Shown: positions 33,397 to 42,589 of the stretch, in pieces
Layout: each line of letters opens with the position of its first letter
Numbering within the stretch: position 1 is the first letter of the stretch
Source: Lentzea alba
Lineage (GTDB): Bacteria; Actinomycetota; Actinomycetes; Mycobacteriales; Pseudonocardiaceae
NCBI RefSeq assembly: GCF_011067745.1
Contig: NZ_JAAMPJ010000003.1
Location: forward strand, 310,001 to 374,000
Reading direction: 5' to 3'
Length of the DNA stretch: 64,000 nucleotides
Notes under the pieces: generated by a model
The model's input: only the letters and a program-made list of their open reading frames with translations
The model's database searches: none
What the model was told of the DNA's origin: nothing
Made by a program: the position numbers and the translations under genes

Positions 33397-33857
33397 TCAC
33401 AACCTCTGATGTGACGGCGGACGCTGCAAGAACACGCCGAACCTCCACCGCTCTGTTCCCCGTGGCGCAGCCCGGCTCGCTCACGAGCGGTCAAGATCGC
33501 GGCGGAGCGCCTGCTGCACCGCCCTACCGGTCGGCGGCACCGGACCGCGTCTGCTCCTGCGGTTCCTGGTCCAGCCGAATCCGCCAACTAGGTCCGGACA
33601 ACTTCTCCTGTCCACGTCCGCACTCACTTGGCGGATCGCTGTCCTGTCCAGCCGAACATTGCGGTGTTCAGGGCAAGTTTGCGGTGCTTGCTACGGCGTC
33701 CGAGCTAGTTTGCGGGCCGCCACACGTTCTGCCTGAAGTTGGCGCATTCTCACCAACCGCGTTGGTTCCTTGCCAACGGCCTGTAGCGCCTGTACGCAGC
33801 CTCAAGGTCAGGGCAAGCATGCCGCGACCTTGCGGCCACCCATGTGCCACGCCGTAG
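33397..33857. other. Gene-free stretch of decayed DNA
   Basis: 460 bp with less biased composition than its surroundings and no convincing gene; an open frame on the plus strand (33411-33857) has random-looking codon use. It contains ATCCGCCAA (33579-33587) repeated inverted as TTGGCGGAT (33628-33636), direct repeats of GTCCAGCCGAA (33569, 33646), and 12-bp words shared with the far side of the adjacent methyltransferase gene. Confidence 0.5.
33639..33686 (+). repeat. Decayed inverted-repeat flank, left copy (right copy 34770-34846)
   Basis: CTGTCCTGTCCA (33639-33650) and AAGTTTGCGGTG (33675-33686) both recur, same order and opposite strand, at 34846-34835 and 34781-34770. Between them GCCGAAC and adjoining bases are shared too. 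The right copy has about 28 extra bases. The pair brackets the methyltransferase gene. Confidence 0.5.
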
Positions 33858-34610
33858 TCAGGCGGCCTCCAGGACGAAGAACATGAAGCTCAGGAAGGCC
33901 CCGGAGGGGAACCTCGCCATCTCGTCGGGAAAGAGTTCGTGGGCTTCCGGCGCCGGAGGCGGCTCGCTGATGACGGCGGTGCGGAAGCCTGCTGCGGTGA
34001 AGGCATCGGTCATCGCGTGCAGCGGCCGGTGCCAGTAGGTGAGCACGGCCTTCTGGCCGTTGAAGTCGTACTCGTCGGACCACTTGGTGGTCGCGAAGTA
34101 GTCAGTCTCGCGATGCACCATCTTGAGGAGGATGGGGTGGTTGACGACCACGATCAGCCGGCCACCGGGCTTCAGCACCCGCCGCAGCTCAGCCAGAGGT
34201 GCGGTCCAGTCCTCCAGGTAGTGCAGCACCAAAGCGGCGACGGCGTCGTCGAACGCGCCGTCGGGGTACGGCAGCGGGCCCGTTATGTCGGCGACCCGCA
34301 GGTCCACGTCGTCGCCGAGCCGCTGCCGGGCCAGCTCCACCATCTTGGCGCTGCGGTCGAAGCCGCTCACGACGGCTCCCCGATCACGTAGCGCCACGGA
34401 CACAGGACCAGCACCGCAGCCGGCGTCGAGAATTCGTCGACCGGCCACGTCGCCAGCCAGGTCCACGATCGCGGGCCGGACGTAGTAGGCGTTGAGGAGG
34501 CTGGTCTCGTTCTCGGCCGTGTACGCCTCGGCGAAGCCGTCGTAGTCGTTCTCCACGGCCACATCGGCGATGACGGCGGAGCTCTCGGGAATGGCAGGCA
34601 CGTTTCCCAT
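33858..34610 (-). CDS. Class I SAM-dependent methyltransferase
   Basis: 250 residues. Motif I RRILDAGCGAGPVSVALRDR, motif II SGFDRSAKMVELAR, then VADITGPLPYPDGAFDDAVA and LHYLEDWTAPLAELRRVLKPGG as motifs III to V, a Methyltransf_11 type. The C-terminal third (ETDYFATTKWSDEYDFNGQ) may form the acceptor site. It stands alone between two gene-poor stretches with shared inverted words, so it may be an acquired cassette. Substrate unknown. Confidence 0.88.
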   Translation of the reverse strand: MGNVPAIPESSAVIADVAVENDYDGFAEAYTAENETSLLNAYYVRPAIVDLAGDVAGRRILDAGCGAGPVSVALRDRGAVVSGFDRSAKMVELARQRLGDDVDLRVADITGPLPYPDGAFDDAVAALVLHYLEDWTAPLAELRRVLKPGGRLIVVVNHPILLKMVHRETDYFATTKWSDEYDFNGQKAVLTYWHRPLHAMTDAFTAAGFRTAVISEPPPAPEAHELFPDEMARFPSGAFLSFMFFVLEAA

Positions 34611-34769
34611 ACTGCCCAGTGATCAATCAGGGCGCCAGGAGATCATCTCCCTCGCCAATCGCCCGCTTGGGGTGCGGGCCGGCCCACCGCAAGCCCGACC
34701 AGCGCGGGATCGACTCGACCCCTGACGAGCCCAATAGTTCGCCGCCGACCGCAGCTCACAGATCTGCAC

Positions 34770-34846
34770 CACCGCAAACTTCAGCTGGTCGAGACAATCG
34801 CAGTTCGGCGGCCTGGTCCTCCGACAGGTTCAAGTGGACAGGACAG
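34770..34846 (-). repeat. Decayed inverted-repeat flank, right copy
   Basis: Counterpart of 33639-33686. On the minus strand this stretch would read as protein (CPVHLNLSEDQAAELRLSRP) ending at a stop at 34756, with no start, so it may be the tail of a lost gene. The rest of the 34611-34879 gap shows nothing recognisable. Confidence 0.45.
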
Positions 34847-34879
34847 TCCCCGCTGACGGGTGTGGCCCGCAGGGCGGTG

Positions 34880-36265
34880 TCAGAACGGGGGTTCGGCGGA
34901 GAAAGTGCCCGTCCAGACGGGCGCGACCGGCTCGGACTCGCGCTGCTGAAGGACTGCCACAGCGTCCTTGATCCGGCCGAGGTCGATGAGGTGGCCTGCC
35001 AGAGAGCGACTGTTGGCGGGGGCGTGTGCCTCCAGGACCGCGACAGCCTCCTCGATCCGGCCGGTCTCGGCGAGCAGGTCGGAGATGATCCAGGCCGCGT
35101 ACCAGGTGTTGCCCTCGGGGTGCGCCCGCGCCTGCTCGAGTGCTTCATCGAGCAGGCCGCAGCCGGCCATGAGCGGAAGCCGCATCCTGAAGAAGTCCCA
35201 CTCCTCCTCGCCGTCGCGGCGCGCCTTGAGGGTGTCGAGGTAGGCCAGGCCGTCCTGGGCGCGGCCGTGGTCGGTGTACAGGGTGCACAGCGTGTCGACG
35301 ATCCAGTCCTCCGCGCCACCGGGAGAGTCCGCGAGCACGCGCATCACTTCGATCGCCTCGTCGCCCCGGCCATGCCTGGCCAGGAGCTGCGCCAGTTGGA
35401 CCGAGCCGTGACACTGACGGGCCGGCGAGTCGCCCCGCTGCCGGTACACGGCGATCGCGCCTTCCACGTCACCGCGTTCCTCCAACACCTTGGCCAGGCG
35501 CTGCGCGGCGTGCCCGAGGTGCTCGGACGCCGCGTACTCACGCAGTTCCTCGATCCGGTTGTGCCTCGCCAGCAGGTCGGCCAACTGGTCGTGGTCGTTC
35601 ACAGAGGTGATGTGCTGCCGGGTGTGCAGCAGGGCGATCGCTTCGTCGATGCGGCCCTGGCGCTCGCGGATCGCGGCAACCAGGCCGATTGCCGTGTCCG
35701 GGTCGAGGCCGCGGCAGCACCAGGGACCGTCGCATCGATGCTGGGCCGGGATCCGCGCGGCCAGCAGCGCGGCGATGTCGTCGTCCCTGCCTGCCCCCTC
35801 GGAAACCTCTACCAGAGCAGTGGCGAGGAACCAGTCCTCGATTCCGGCGCTCAGCAACACGAGCGCCTCGTCCTGGTGTCCGTGCCGGGCCAGCAGCCGC
35901 GCGAAAAACTCCAGCGGGAGCCTTCCCTTTGCGGACGGCCGGGCCAGCGCGATTGCCTCCTCTGCCCGCCCCCAGCTCTCCAGTAGTTCCGCCTGGGCCT
36001 GGGCGGCCGGCCACCAGCCCGTGGCGACGTAGGGAGCGATCACTTCCAACGCCTCGGCCTGCCGCCCTTGGTCACCGAGCAATCGTGCCCACTCACGCGC
36101 ACAGAACCATTCCCCACGGCCTGCCTGGAACTCCACTTCTTCCCCGTGGCCGAGCTCAAGAAGCCGGGAGACCAGGAGCGGAGGAATACAGCCGGACAAG
36201 GTCCGGGCCCGATAGTCGAGATCGGCAGCATCCATGCCTGTGCACCCTAGCCACCACCCCGACAT
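34880..36265 (-). CDS. TPR/SEL1-like helical repeat protein
   Basis: About 461 residues from ATG 36265, with GGAGG ten bases upstream; ATG 36235 is an alternative. It is built of some ten helical-pair repeats of about 35 residues of the form LARLLARHGHQDEAL, LADLLARHNRIEELR, LAQLLARHGRGDEAIEV, ISDLLAETGRIEEAVAVLE. No catalytic domain, signal peptide or membrane segment. Such solenoids bind protein partners. Similar proteins are abundant in Streptomyces and relatives, with unknown roles. It follows DedA by 41 bases on the same strand. Confidence 0.82.
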   Translation of the reverse strand: MSGWWLGCTGMDAADLDYRARTLSGCIPPLLVSRLLELGHGEEVEFQAGRGEWFCAREWARLLGDQGRQAEALEVIAPYVATGWWPAAQAQAELLESWGRAEEAIALARPSAKGRLPLEFFARLLARHGHQDEALVLLSAGIEDWFLATALVEVSEGAGRDDDIAALLAARIPAQHRCDGPWCCRGLDPDTAIGLVAAIRERQGRIDEAIALLHTRQHITSVNDHDQLADLLARHNRIEELREYAASEHLGHAAQRLAKVLEERGDVEGAIAVYRQRGDSPARQCHGSVQLAQLLARHGRGDEAIEVMRVLADSPGGAEDWIVDTLCTLYTDHGRAQDGLAYLDTLKARRDGEEEWDFFRMRLPLMAGCGLLDEALEQARAHPEGNTWYAAWIISDLLAETGRIEEAVAVLEAHAPANSRSLAGHLIDLGRIKDAVAVLQQRESEPVAPVWTGTFSAEPPF

Positions 36266-36306
36266 CGGCTTGCGGCCTCCGACAGAGTGACGGCCGCGGC
36301 CGGCGG

Positions 36307-36963
36307 CTACGCTGGCGTGACTTCCTCGGCCCCGAGCTTCTCCTCGGCCTCCAGCTTCTCCGCCGCGCGGGCCAGCCGGCGCTTCACCACGAACACGCCG
36401 GCCACGCCGAAGACCACGGCGATCGCCAGGCCCGCATAGGAGAAGCCCTTCAGCCACTTCTCGGCCACGACACCGAGGTAGTAGACGGCGGCTGCCGTGC
36501 CGCCCGCCCACACCACGCCGCCGAGTGCGTTCGCCACCAGGAACTTGCCGTAGTTCATGTGCAGCGAACCGGCCAGCGGGCCGGCGAGAATGCGCAGCAG
36601 GGCCACGAAACGGCCGAAGAACACCGCCCAGGCACCGCGTTTCTGGAACACCCGGCGGGCGTGCTCCAGCTGCGTTTCGCCGAAGTGCTTGGGGAATTTG
36701 CGGCCCATCCACGCGAACAGGCGAGGGCCGCCGCGCCGGCCGATGAGGTAGCCGAAGTTGTCGCCGATGATGGCGCCCGCGCTCGCCCACACGCCGATCC
36801 ACAGCGGGCTCAGGTGGTCGTGCTGTGACGCCAGCAGTGAGGCCGTGACCAGCACGATCTCGCCTGGCAGCGGGATGCCGAGCGACTCGAAGCCGATCAC
36901 CAGGCCGACGATGACGTACACGAGCAGAGGAGGAATGGCTTCGAGCCACTGTTCGATCGGCAC
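36307..36963 (-). CDS. DedA-family membrane protein
   Basis: 218 residues from GTG 36963 (VPIEQWLEAIPPLLVYVIVG). Family motifs: FESLGIPLPGEIVLVTAS, GDNFGYLIGRRGG and FGRFVALLRILAGPLAGSLHMNYGKFLVAN, with membrane helices at both ends and a Glu/Lys-rich cytoplasmic tail. DedA proteins are implicated in undecaprenyl-phosphate and phospholipid recycling and membrane-potential upkeep. Its start is only 24 bp from the divergent ccdA start. Confidence 0.9.
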   Translation of the reverse strand: MPIEQWLEAIPPLLVYVIVGLVIGFESLGIPLPGEIVLVTASLLASQHDHLSPLWIGVWASAGAIIGDNFGYLIGRRGGPRLFAWMGRKFPKHFGETQLEHARRVFQKRGAWAVFFGRFVALLRILAGPLAGSLHMNYGKFLVANALGGVVWAGGTAAAVYYLGVVAEKWLKGFSYAGLAIAVVFGVAGVFVVKRRLARAAEKLEAEEKLGAEEVTPA

Positions 36964-36987
36964 CGCGCAAACACTACCGTCGCTGAC
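36964..36987. promoter_or_regulatory. 24-bp divergent gap with overlapping leaderless promoters
   Basis: TACCGT (36975-36980) ends seven bases before the ccdA GTG, and on the other strand TAGTGT (36976-36971) ends seven bases before the dedA GTG. Both fit TANNNT -10 elements of leaderless genes, and they overlap by two bases, so the two polymerases would exclude one another. Confidence 0.5.
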
Positions 36988-37779
36988 GTGAACGAGCTCG
37001 CACTCGCGGTCGTCGCGGGAATGGTCGCCACGGTCAACCCGTGCGGATTCGCGATGCTGCCCGCCTATTTGGTGTTGGTGGCACGGGACAACCTCACGAG
37101 AGCCTTTATGTCCGGTTTGGTGATGACGTTCGGATTCGTCACCTTTTTCGGGCTGTTCGGCTTTCTCGTCACGCCGCTGGCGGCCACGCTCAAGCGCTAC
37201 CTGCCGTTCGTGACGGTCGTGATCGGCGTGGGGATGCTCGTCGTCGGTGTCCTCCTGGTGATCGGCAAAGACCTCTACCTCAAGCTGCCGAAGCTGCAGG
37301 CGGCGCCGAAGAGCCTGTGGTCGATGTACGGCTATGGCGTCGCGTTCGCCATCGCCTCTCTCTCGTGCGCGATCGGCCCGTTTCTGGCCGTGGTCGGTGC
37401 ATCGCTGCAGACCGGTGGAATTGCGTTCCTGGCCTATGCACTCGGTATGGGGCTCGTTGTCACCACACTGGCCGTTGCGGGTTCGGCGCTCGCACCGCAT
37501 GTCCGCAAGGTCCTCCCACACGTCGGCCGCATCGGCGGTGTGGTGCTGATAGCCGTTGGTGCGTATGTGACCTACTACGGCGTCTACGAGCTGCGGCTGT
37601 TTCTCGCCAACGGCAGTGCGATCGACCCGGTGGTGCAGGGCGCCGGACGGTTCCAGGGCACGCTCGTGCAGATCATGACGGCGCTCGGGCCGTGGCCGTT
37701 CGTGATCGTCCTGGTCGCAGCGGGGGCGTGGTGGCTGAACCGGAGGAGGCGCAAGGCCGTACGCCCGGACAGGAGGTGA
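36988..37779 (+). CDS. ccdA: Cytochrome c biogenesis/thiol-disulfide transporter CcdA
   Basis: 263 residues with six to seven helices. The two redox Cys are in VNPCGFAMLPAY (Cys-19) and SLSCAIGPF (Cys-127). CcdA carries electrons from cytosolic thioredoxin to extracytoplasmic thiol proteins. The thioredoxin-like lipoprotein seven bases downstream is the natural acceptor. The C-terminal tail (WWLNRRRRKAVRPDRR) is basic, so it lies in the cytoplasm. No haem-lyase genes are nearby, so general thiol reduction is as likely as cytochrome c maturation. Confidence 0.92.
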   Translation: MNELALAVVAGMVATVNPCGFAMLPAYLVLVARDNLTRAFMSGLVMTFGFVTFFGLFGFLVTPLAATLKRYLPFVTVVIGVGMLVVGVLLVIGKDLYLKLPKLQAAPKSLWSMYGYGVAFAIASLSCAIGPFLAVVGASLQTGGIAFLAYALGMGLVVTTLAVAGSALAPHVRKVLPHVGRIGGVVLIAVGAYVTYYGVYELRLFLANGSAIDPVVQGAGRFQGTLVQIMTALGPWPFVIVLVAAGAWWLNRRRRKAVRPDRR

Positions 37780-37786
37780 GGAGCCG

Positions 37787-38269
37787 ATGCGCTTGCTCGG
37801 AGTCCTGCTGGGAGTCGTGCTGCTGCTCGCGGGGTGTGGCGAGAAAGCGCCGCCGCCCGAGAAGTTCCAGTTCACCGCCAAGACCCTGGAGGGCGCGGAG
37901 TTCCGCGGCGACAAGCTCGTCGGCCAGCCGGCCGTGCTGTGGTTCTGGACGCCCTGGTGCCCGTCGTGCAACGCCGAGGCGAAGACCGTCGCCGAGATCG
38001 CCCAGCGGCACGACAAGATCCAGTTCGTCGGCGTCGCGGCGGAGGACCAGCTGGACGCGATGAAGAAGTTCGTGGCCGACCACCAGATGACGGGGTTCCC
38101 GCACCTGGCCGACCTCGACGGGTCCGTGTGGAAGCGGTTCGGCGTGACGGCGCAGCCCACTTTCGCCTTCGTGAAAAGTGATGGCTCGGTGGAACTTCTC
38201 ACCGGCGCGCCCACCAAGGAGCAGCTCGACGAGCGCGTATCCGCTTTGACACCGAAGAATCAGCCCTAG
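37787..38269 (+). CDS. TlpA/ResA/DsbF-like thioredoxin lipoprotein
   Basis: 160 residues. Lipobox LLAGC (Cys-17) anchors it outside the membrane. The redoxin domain has WFWTPWCPSC (Cys-58, Cys-61) and a cis-Pro at TAQPTFAF. It reduces or isomerises disulfides in exported proteins and is recycled by CcdA. Mycobacterial DsbF/DsbE have the same design. Confidence 0.92.
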   Translation: MRLLGVLLGVVLLLAGCGEKAPPPEKFQFTAKTLEGAEFRGDKLVGQPAVLWFWTPWCPSCNAEAKTVAEIAQRHDKIQFVGVAAEDQLDAMKKFVADHQMTGFPHLADLDGSVWKRFGVTAQPTFAFVKSDGSVELLTGAPTKEQLDERVSALTPKNQP

Positions 38270-38279
38270 GACAAAGTCC
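38269..38279. promoter_or_regulatory. Possible DosR/OsdR-like site
   Basis: GGACAAAGTCC overlapping the end of the thioredoxin gene, followed by GGGACCAACGCC at 38290. The DosR box is GGGACTWWAGTCCC-like. The downstream HPF-like gene is a class often in dormancy regulons. Weak on sequence alone. Confidence 0.25.
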
Positions 38280-38381
38280 CTGCGCTGTCGGGACCAACGC
38301 CTGGTTCGGCGTGGCGTTCGAATTCGTATCGTCGAACCGGCCACGTGGCCATGCCGCGTGCCTTGAAGGAGGCAGGTGTCG

Positions 38382-38657
38382 ATGGACTACATCCAGGTCT
38401 CGCTCGCGGAGGCCATTCCCGAGCAGGCCAGGGACTACGCGTCTGCGCGGATCGGGTCGCTCGACCGGTACGCGCCCGACCGCGTCGACTTCGCCTGGAT
38501 CAACCTGACTTCGGACAAGTCCGTGATCCACGCGCACGCCCGCCTCGACCTGAAGTGGGTCGAGGTGCAGGCCTATGCGGAGGCCAACACCGTTACCGAG
38601 GTGATCGATCTGCTGCGCGAACGCATGCGCAGACAGCTCGTCTCGATGCACAACTGA
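38382..38657 (+). CDS. HPF/RaiA-like ribosome-associated protein
   Basis: 91 residues from ATG 38382, preceded by AAGGAGG. The fold pattern (IPEQARDYASARIGSLDRYA, VIHAHARLDLKWVEVQAYAEA, VIDLLRERMRRQL) is that of the small single-domain S30AE/HPF type, without the C-terminal dimerisation domain of long HPF. It likely binds idle ribosomes in stress or stationary phase. It converges with the PEP-synthase-like gene, which is also a dormancy-associated type in other actinobacteria. Confidence 0.7.
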   Translation: MDYIQVSLAEAIPEQARDYASARIGSLDRYAPDRVDFAWINLTSDKSVIHAHARLDLKWVEVQAYAEANTVTEVIDLLRERMRRQLVSMHN

Positions 38658-38703
38658 CCTCGGTGAGCAGAACCCACCACTCGGCGGCGGACGGGTGGTG
38701 GGT

Positions 38704-40932
38704 TCACCTCACCCTTTTCACGGTTCCGCGTGCTCCGTCGACTTGGACGACGTCTCCCGTGGTGATCCGGGTCGTGGCGTTCCCGCAGCCCACCACCGCC
38801 GGAATTCCCAGTTCCCGCGCCACGATCGCGGCGTGCGAGAGGGGCGCGCCCACATCGGTCACGACCGCGGCGGCGCGGGTGAACAACGGCGTCCAGCCGA
38901 TGTTCGTCACCGTGGTCACGAGAATTTCGCCCTCCAGCAACGATTCGCCGTCCTCGACGCGGGCCAGCACCCGTGCGACACCCTCCACCACACCCGCCGA
39001 ACCGGGAAAACCGGTGACGTCCGACGGCATCGGCACGTCCGCGGCGGCGTCGTACAGATCAGCTCGCCGGTCCGGTGAGGCGGCCCAGGACTCCGGATCG
39101 AACCGTCCGCGGATCACCGCCGGATAGGGCGGCAGCGCGCGATAACGCTGGTACGCGGTCCGTTGCGCATGAACTCGGTCCAGCAACGAGGTTTCGCCGC
39201 CCAGCACGCGCAGCACGTCGTCGATCGGCAGGAAGAACAGGTCGTCACCCGACGACGTCAGCTCGCCAGCCCGCAGCACGAACGCCCGCATCACCCAGAA
39301 CGCCCGCACCATCTCCGACCGGGCCTGCTCCCGCGCCCGCGCGCCCGCACCGACCCGGTCGAGCTGCTCACGGATCTTCGGGGCAGCCGCGGGATCCTTC
39401 GCCACCAACCGATCCCACGCCTGCGCCCGCAGCGATGCCTGGCGGGCCAGCAGGCTCTCGGGATCGGCCAGCGTCGCCAGCTGCCGGGAGATCCACTCCG
39501 GATCCTCCGCCGGTCGCGGCGCGTGAATCTCGAACTCGTTGGCGGACCGGTGACCCCACGTCCGGGCGAAGGTGTCCCGGTCGATCTCACCGGATCGCAA
39601 CCGCGCGAGCCCGACCAGCGGACCCAGGCTGGCGAGCCCCGCGCCGTCGTGGAACCCGGTCAGCAACGTGGCCGCGTCCTCCTCGCCGACCAGCGCGACG
39701 AGCCTGCGCCGCAACGCCGCCGGCCCGCCCGCGATCATGCGCGCACCGGCGTCCAGGATCGGGCAGACGAACCGCAACAGCTGGTCGAGATCACGCCGCC
39801 ACAGGTCGAGCAACGCCGCCGGCGACGAACATCCCGCGATCGCCTCACGAGCAGCGGCGCACCGTCCGGGGTTGTCGCGAACCAGCCGCGGCAGCCGTGT
39901 CCGGTAGAGGATCTGCTGCTTCAGGGGACCGCCCGCGCCGCGCAGCACCGCGCCCAGGATCGCGAGGCGGGACATCGGCAGCGGAGGCACCGTCACGCCG
40001 GCCGGGATGCGCCCGAACGTCTCCTCGCCCGCGCGCAGCATCTCGTCGGCCTTCCCGATGGCCGTGCCCAACGCGGAGTAGGTGCTGATGTTGAGGTAGA
40101 AGCGGCCACCGATGTTGCCGGAGATCCGGTGCGGCCCGATCGCCGCGCTCGACAGCACCCGCACCAGCGACCACGTCACCGGCGTCATCACCTCGGGGAT
40201 CGCCTCGCCGACGTTGCCGTTGGACCACAGGTAGTCGCCGTCGAGCGAGTCGTTCCACTCGACCCGCAACGACGTGATCGGCCGCGCCTGCAGGATCTGG
40301 AACTCGCCGCCGGCCAGCGCCCACTCGACGTCCATCGGCATCCCGAACAGCGCCTCGATCCGCGTGCCCAACGCGAGCAACGACGCCTTCTGCTCGGCCG
40401 AGAGCAGCTCCTCCGGGTCCGCCTCGCCGCTGACCAGCGCCTCACCGAGCCCGCGCACCGCGTTGATCACCGGTTCGGGCCGCCCGGTCACCGGGTCCGC
40501 CGTGAACAGCACACCGGACACGTCCGCGGGCACCATCCGTTGCACGACAACGGCCATCTCGGCGGACTCGATCCCGTTGCGCGCGCGATAGGCGACGGCC
40601 CGTTCGGAGCGCAGCGAGTCCCAGCACCGCAGGACCGCGTCGAACAGGCCGCTCTCGTCGACGTTCAGCACCGTGTCGTGCTGGCCCGCGAACGACAGGT
40701 CCGGCAGGTCCTCGGCGGTGGCTGACGACCGCACCGCCACCGGTCCGCCCAGCGCGCGGAACGCCTCCAGCACGCCCTCCATCGACCGCTCGCGGTAGGC
40801 GCGGGTGGTGAGGTGGAACCCGGCGGGCACCGGCAGCCCGGCCCGCGTCAACCGGGCCAGCGACGCGCCCTTGCCGCCGACCGCGGCCAGGCTCGCGGCC
40901 GAGTCGTCGAGCGGGAGGATCAACGGGAACAT
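38704..40932 (-). CDS. PEP-synthase/rifampin-phosphotransferase-like dikinase
   Basis: 742 residues from ATG 40932 (MFPLILPLDDSAASLAAVGG). The N-terminal ATP-grasp PEP/pyruvate-binding domain has GGKGASLARL, AVRSSATAEDLPDLSFAGQH and ADVSGVLFTADPVTG. The middle 380 residues are unlike PEP synthase and resemble the substrate domain of rifampin phosphotransferases. The C-terminal swivelling domain has catalytic His in GAPLSHAAIVARELGIPAVVG, as in both families. There is no C-terminal TIM barrel, so it is not a true PEP synthase. It is shorter than typical Rph (about 860). No rifamycin-associated element upstream. Confidence 0.8.
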   Translation of the reverse strand: MFPLILPLDDSAASLAAVGGKGASLARLTRAGLPVPAGFHLTTRAYRERSMEGVLEAFRALGGPVAVRSSATAEDLPDLSFAGQHDTVLNVDESGLFDAVLRCWDSLRSERAVAYRARNGIESAEMAVVVQRMVPADVSGVLFTADPVTGRPEPVINAVRGLGEALVSGEADPEELLSAEQKASLLALGTRIEALFGMPMDVEWALAGGEFQILQARPITSLRVEWNDSLDGDYLWSNGNVGEAIPEVMTPVTWSLVRVLSSAAIGPHRISGNIGGRFYLNISTYSALGTAIGKADEMLRAGEETFGRIPAGVTVPPLPMSRLAILGAVLRGAGGPLKQQILYRTRLPRLVRDNPGRCAAAREAIAGCSSPAALLDLWRRDLDQLLRFVCPILDAGARMIAGGPAALRRRLVALVGEEDAATLLTGFHDGAGLASLGPLVGLARLRSGEIDRDTFARTWGHRSANEFEIHAPRPAEDPEWISRQLATLADPESLLARQASLRAQAWDRLVAKDPAAAPKIREQLDRVGAGARAREQARSEMVRAFWVMRAFVLRAGELTSSGDDLFFLPIDDVLRVLGGETSLLDRVHAQRTAYQRYRALPPYPAVIRGRFDPESWAASPDRRADLYDAAADVPMPSDVTGFPGSAGVVEGVARVLARVEDGESLLEGEILVTTVTNIGWTPLFTRAAAVVTDVGAPLSHAAIVARELGIPAVVGCGNATTRITTGDVVQVDGARGTVKRVR

Positions 40933-40992
40933 GTCGCCATAGTTGTCGAAACCCGCCGCCGCCGTTCGTACAAAGGGCGAAAGGAGTCCACC

Positions 40993-41355
40993 ATGCCTCA
41001 AGAAACGACACAGCAGTACCTGCTCAGCATCTACCAGCCCGACGGTGAGGCCCCTCCGCCAGAGGTCCTCGACCCGATCATGGCGAACCTGCAGGCCCTG
41101 AACGAGGAGATGCAGGCCAAGGGGGCGTGGGTGTTCGCTGTCGGCCTGCACCCGCCGTCGACCGCGACCGTGCTCAGGGCGAAGGACGACGACGTGCTGA
41201 TGACCGACGGGCCGTTCGCCGAGGGCAAGGAGCACATCGGCGGCTTCACCGTCGTCCAGGCGGCCGACCTGGACGAGGCGCTGGAGTGGGGTCGCCGGCT
41301 CGCGACCGTGCTCAGCCCGCTGTCGGTCGAGGTCAGGCCGATCGTGTCCGAATGA
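40993..41355 (+). CDS. DGPF/YCII-family protein (ECF42 partner)
   Basis: 120 residues from ATG 40993 (AAGGAG upstream). It contains [20 protein letters not shown], the DGPF signature, in an alpha-beta dimer fold related to YciI. Genes of this family sit beside ECF42 sigma factors throughout actinobacteria and are their regulon members. The sigma gene begins ten bases after its stop. Biochemical role is unknown. Confidence 0.92.
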   Translation: MPQETTQQYLLSIYQPDGEAPPPEVLDPIMANLQALNEEMQAKGAWVFAVGLHPPSTATVLRAKDDDVLMTDGPFAEGKEHIGGFTVVQAADLDEALEWGRRLATVLSPLSVEVRPIVSE

Positions 41356-41365
41356 TCGTGTCCGG

Positions 41366-42589
41366 ATGATCGAGGAGATCTTCCGCGCGGAGTACGGCCG
41401 CGCGGTGTCCGTCCTGACCCGCGTCCTCGGCGATCTCGACCTCGCCGAGGAGGCGGTGCAGGACGCCTTCACCACGGCTGCCGAGCAGTGGCCGGTCAAA
41501 GGTGTTCCACCGGCGCCTGCGGGCTGGATCATCACGACCGCCCGCAACCGCGCGATCGACAAGCTGCGCCGCGAGTCCAAAGGCCACGAGAAGCTCGCGC
41601 AGGCCGCGTTGCTCCAGCACGAACCGGAGGAGGAGGTGGGGGACGTGCCCGACGACCGGCTGCGGCTGATCTTCACCTGCTGCCACCCGGCGCTGGCGCT
41701 GCCGGCCCAGGTCGCGCTCACCCTGAAGCTCCTCGGCGGTCTCACGACGGGGGAGATCGCCAGGGCGTTCCTGGTGCCGGAACCGACGATGGCGCAACGG
41801 ATCGTGCGCGCGAAGGGCAAGATCCGCGCGGCCCGCATCCCGTACCGGGTGCCGCGTGACGCCGACCTGCCCGAACGCCTGAAAGCTGTGCTCGCCGTCG
41901 TCTACCTGATCTTCAACGAGGGCTACCTGGACAAGGTTGGTCTCGAGGCGGAGGCGATCCGGCTCGGACGGGTGCTGGCCCAGCTCATGCCGGACGAACC
42001 CGAGGTGTGGGGGCTGCTGGCGTTGATGCTGCTCGTCGCGTCCCGCCGGGAGGCCCGGCTGCGCGACGGCGAGATCGTCCTGCTCGCGGACCAGGACCGG
42101 TCGAGGTGGGACGCGGACCTCATCGCCGAAGGCCAGGACATCGTGCGCCGCTGCCTGCGCTGGAACCGGCCCGGCCCGTACCAGATCCAGGCCGCCATCA
42201 ACGCCGTGCACAGCGATCCGCCGACCGACTGGCATCAGGTCGTGGCGCTCTATGACCAACTACTTGCCGTCACACCGAGTCCGGTCGTGGCACTGCATCG
42301 CGCCGTTGCGGTCGCGGAGACCGACGGCCCGGAGAAGGCGCTGAGAGAAGTCGACGCGCTCGATCTCGACCGCTATCACCTGTTCCACGCCGTGCGCGCG
42401 GAACTGCTGACACGGCTCGGCCAGGACCCGACCGCGGCCCTGGAGGCCGCGCTCGACCGGGCGGAACACCCGGCCGAGCGCGCTCTCCTACGCGGCCGGC
42501 TTGCGGCGGCGGACCAGCAGGATCACGCCGACGAGCACGATCAGCACGACCACGATCCACAGCCAGGCCGGGACACCACCGGACTCTGA
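41366..42589 (+). CDS. ECF42-type sigma factor with long C-terminal domain
   Basis: 407 residues. Sigma region 2: [20 protein letters not shown] with [18 protein letters not shown]; region 4: [22 protein letters not shown]. The 200-residue C-terminal extension ([50 protein letters not shown]) is a TPR-like domain specific to ECF42 and replaces a separate anti-sigma factor. The final 35 residues ([18 protein letters not shown]) are His/Asp-rich and are read antisense to the copC-like gene, a 102-bp overlap. The true end may have been shorter. Confidence 0.92.
   Translation: MIEEIFRAEYGRAVSVLTRVLGDLDLAEEAVQDAFTTAAEQWPVKGVPPAPAGWIITTARNRAIDKLRRESKGHEKLAQAALLQHEPEEEVGDVPDDRLRLIFTCCHPALALPAQVALTLKLLGGLTTGEIARAFLVPEPTMAQRIVRAKGKIRAARIPYRVPRDADLPERLKAVLAVVYLIFNEGYLDKVGLEAEAIRLGRVLAQLMPDEPEVWGLLALMLLVASRREARLRDGEIVLLADQDRSRWDADLIAEGQDIVRRCLRWNRPGPYQIQAAINAVHSDPPTDWHQVVALYDQLLAVTPSPVVALHRAVAVAETDGPEKALREVDALDLDRYHLFHAVRAELLTRLGQDPTAALEAALDRAEHPAERALLRGRLAAADQQDHADEHDQHDHDPQPGRDTTGL

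Noticed and set aside
33411-33857. 148-codon plus-strand frame
   Set aside because: Third-position composition is not biased and the peptide has no motif; taken as decayed intergenic DNA.
39163-40725. 520-codon plus-strand frame opposite the PEP-synthase-like gene
   Set aside because: Arg/Gln/Pro-rich antisense frame with no domain; the minus strand has all family motifs.
40933-40992. Rifamycin-associated element before the dikinase gene
   Set aside because: No GGGGCTTGC-type inverted repeat is present in the 60-bp gap.
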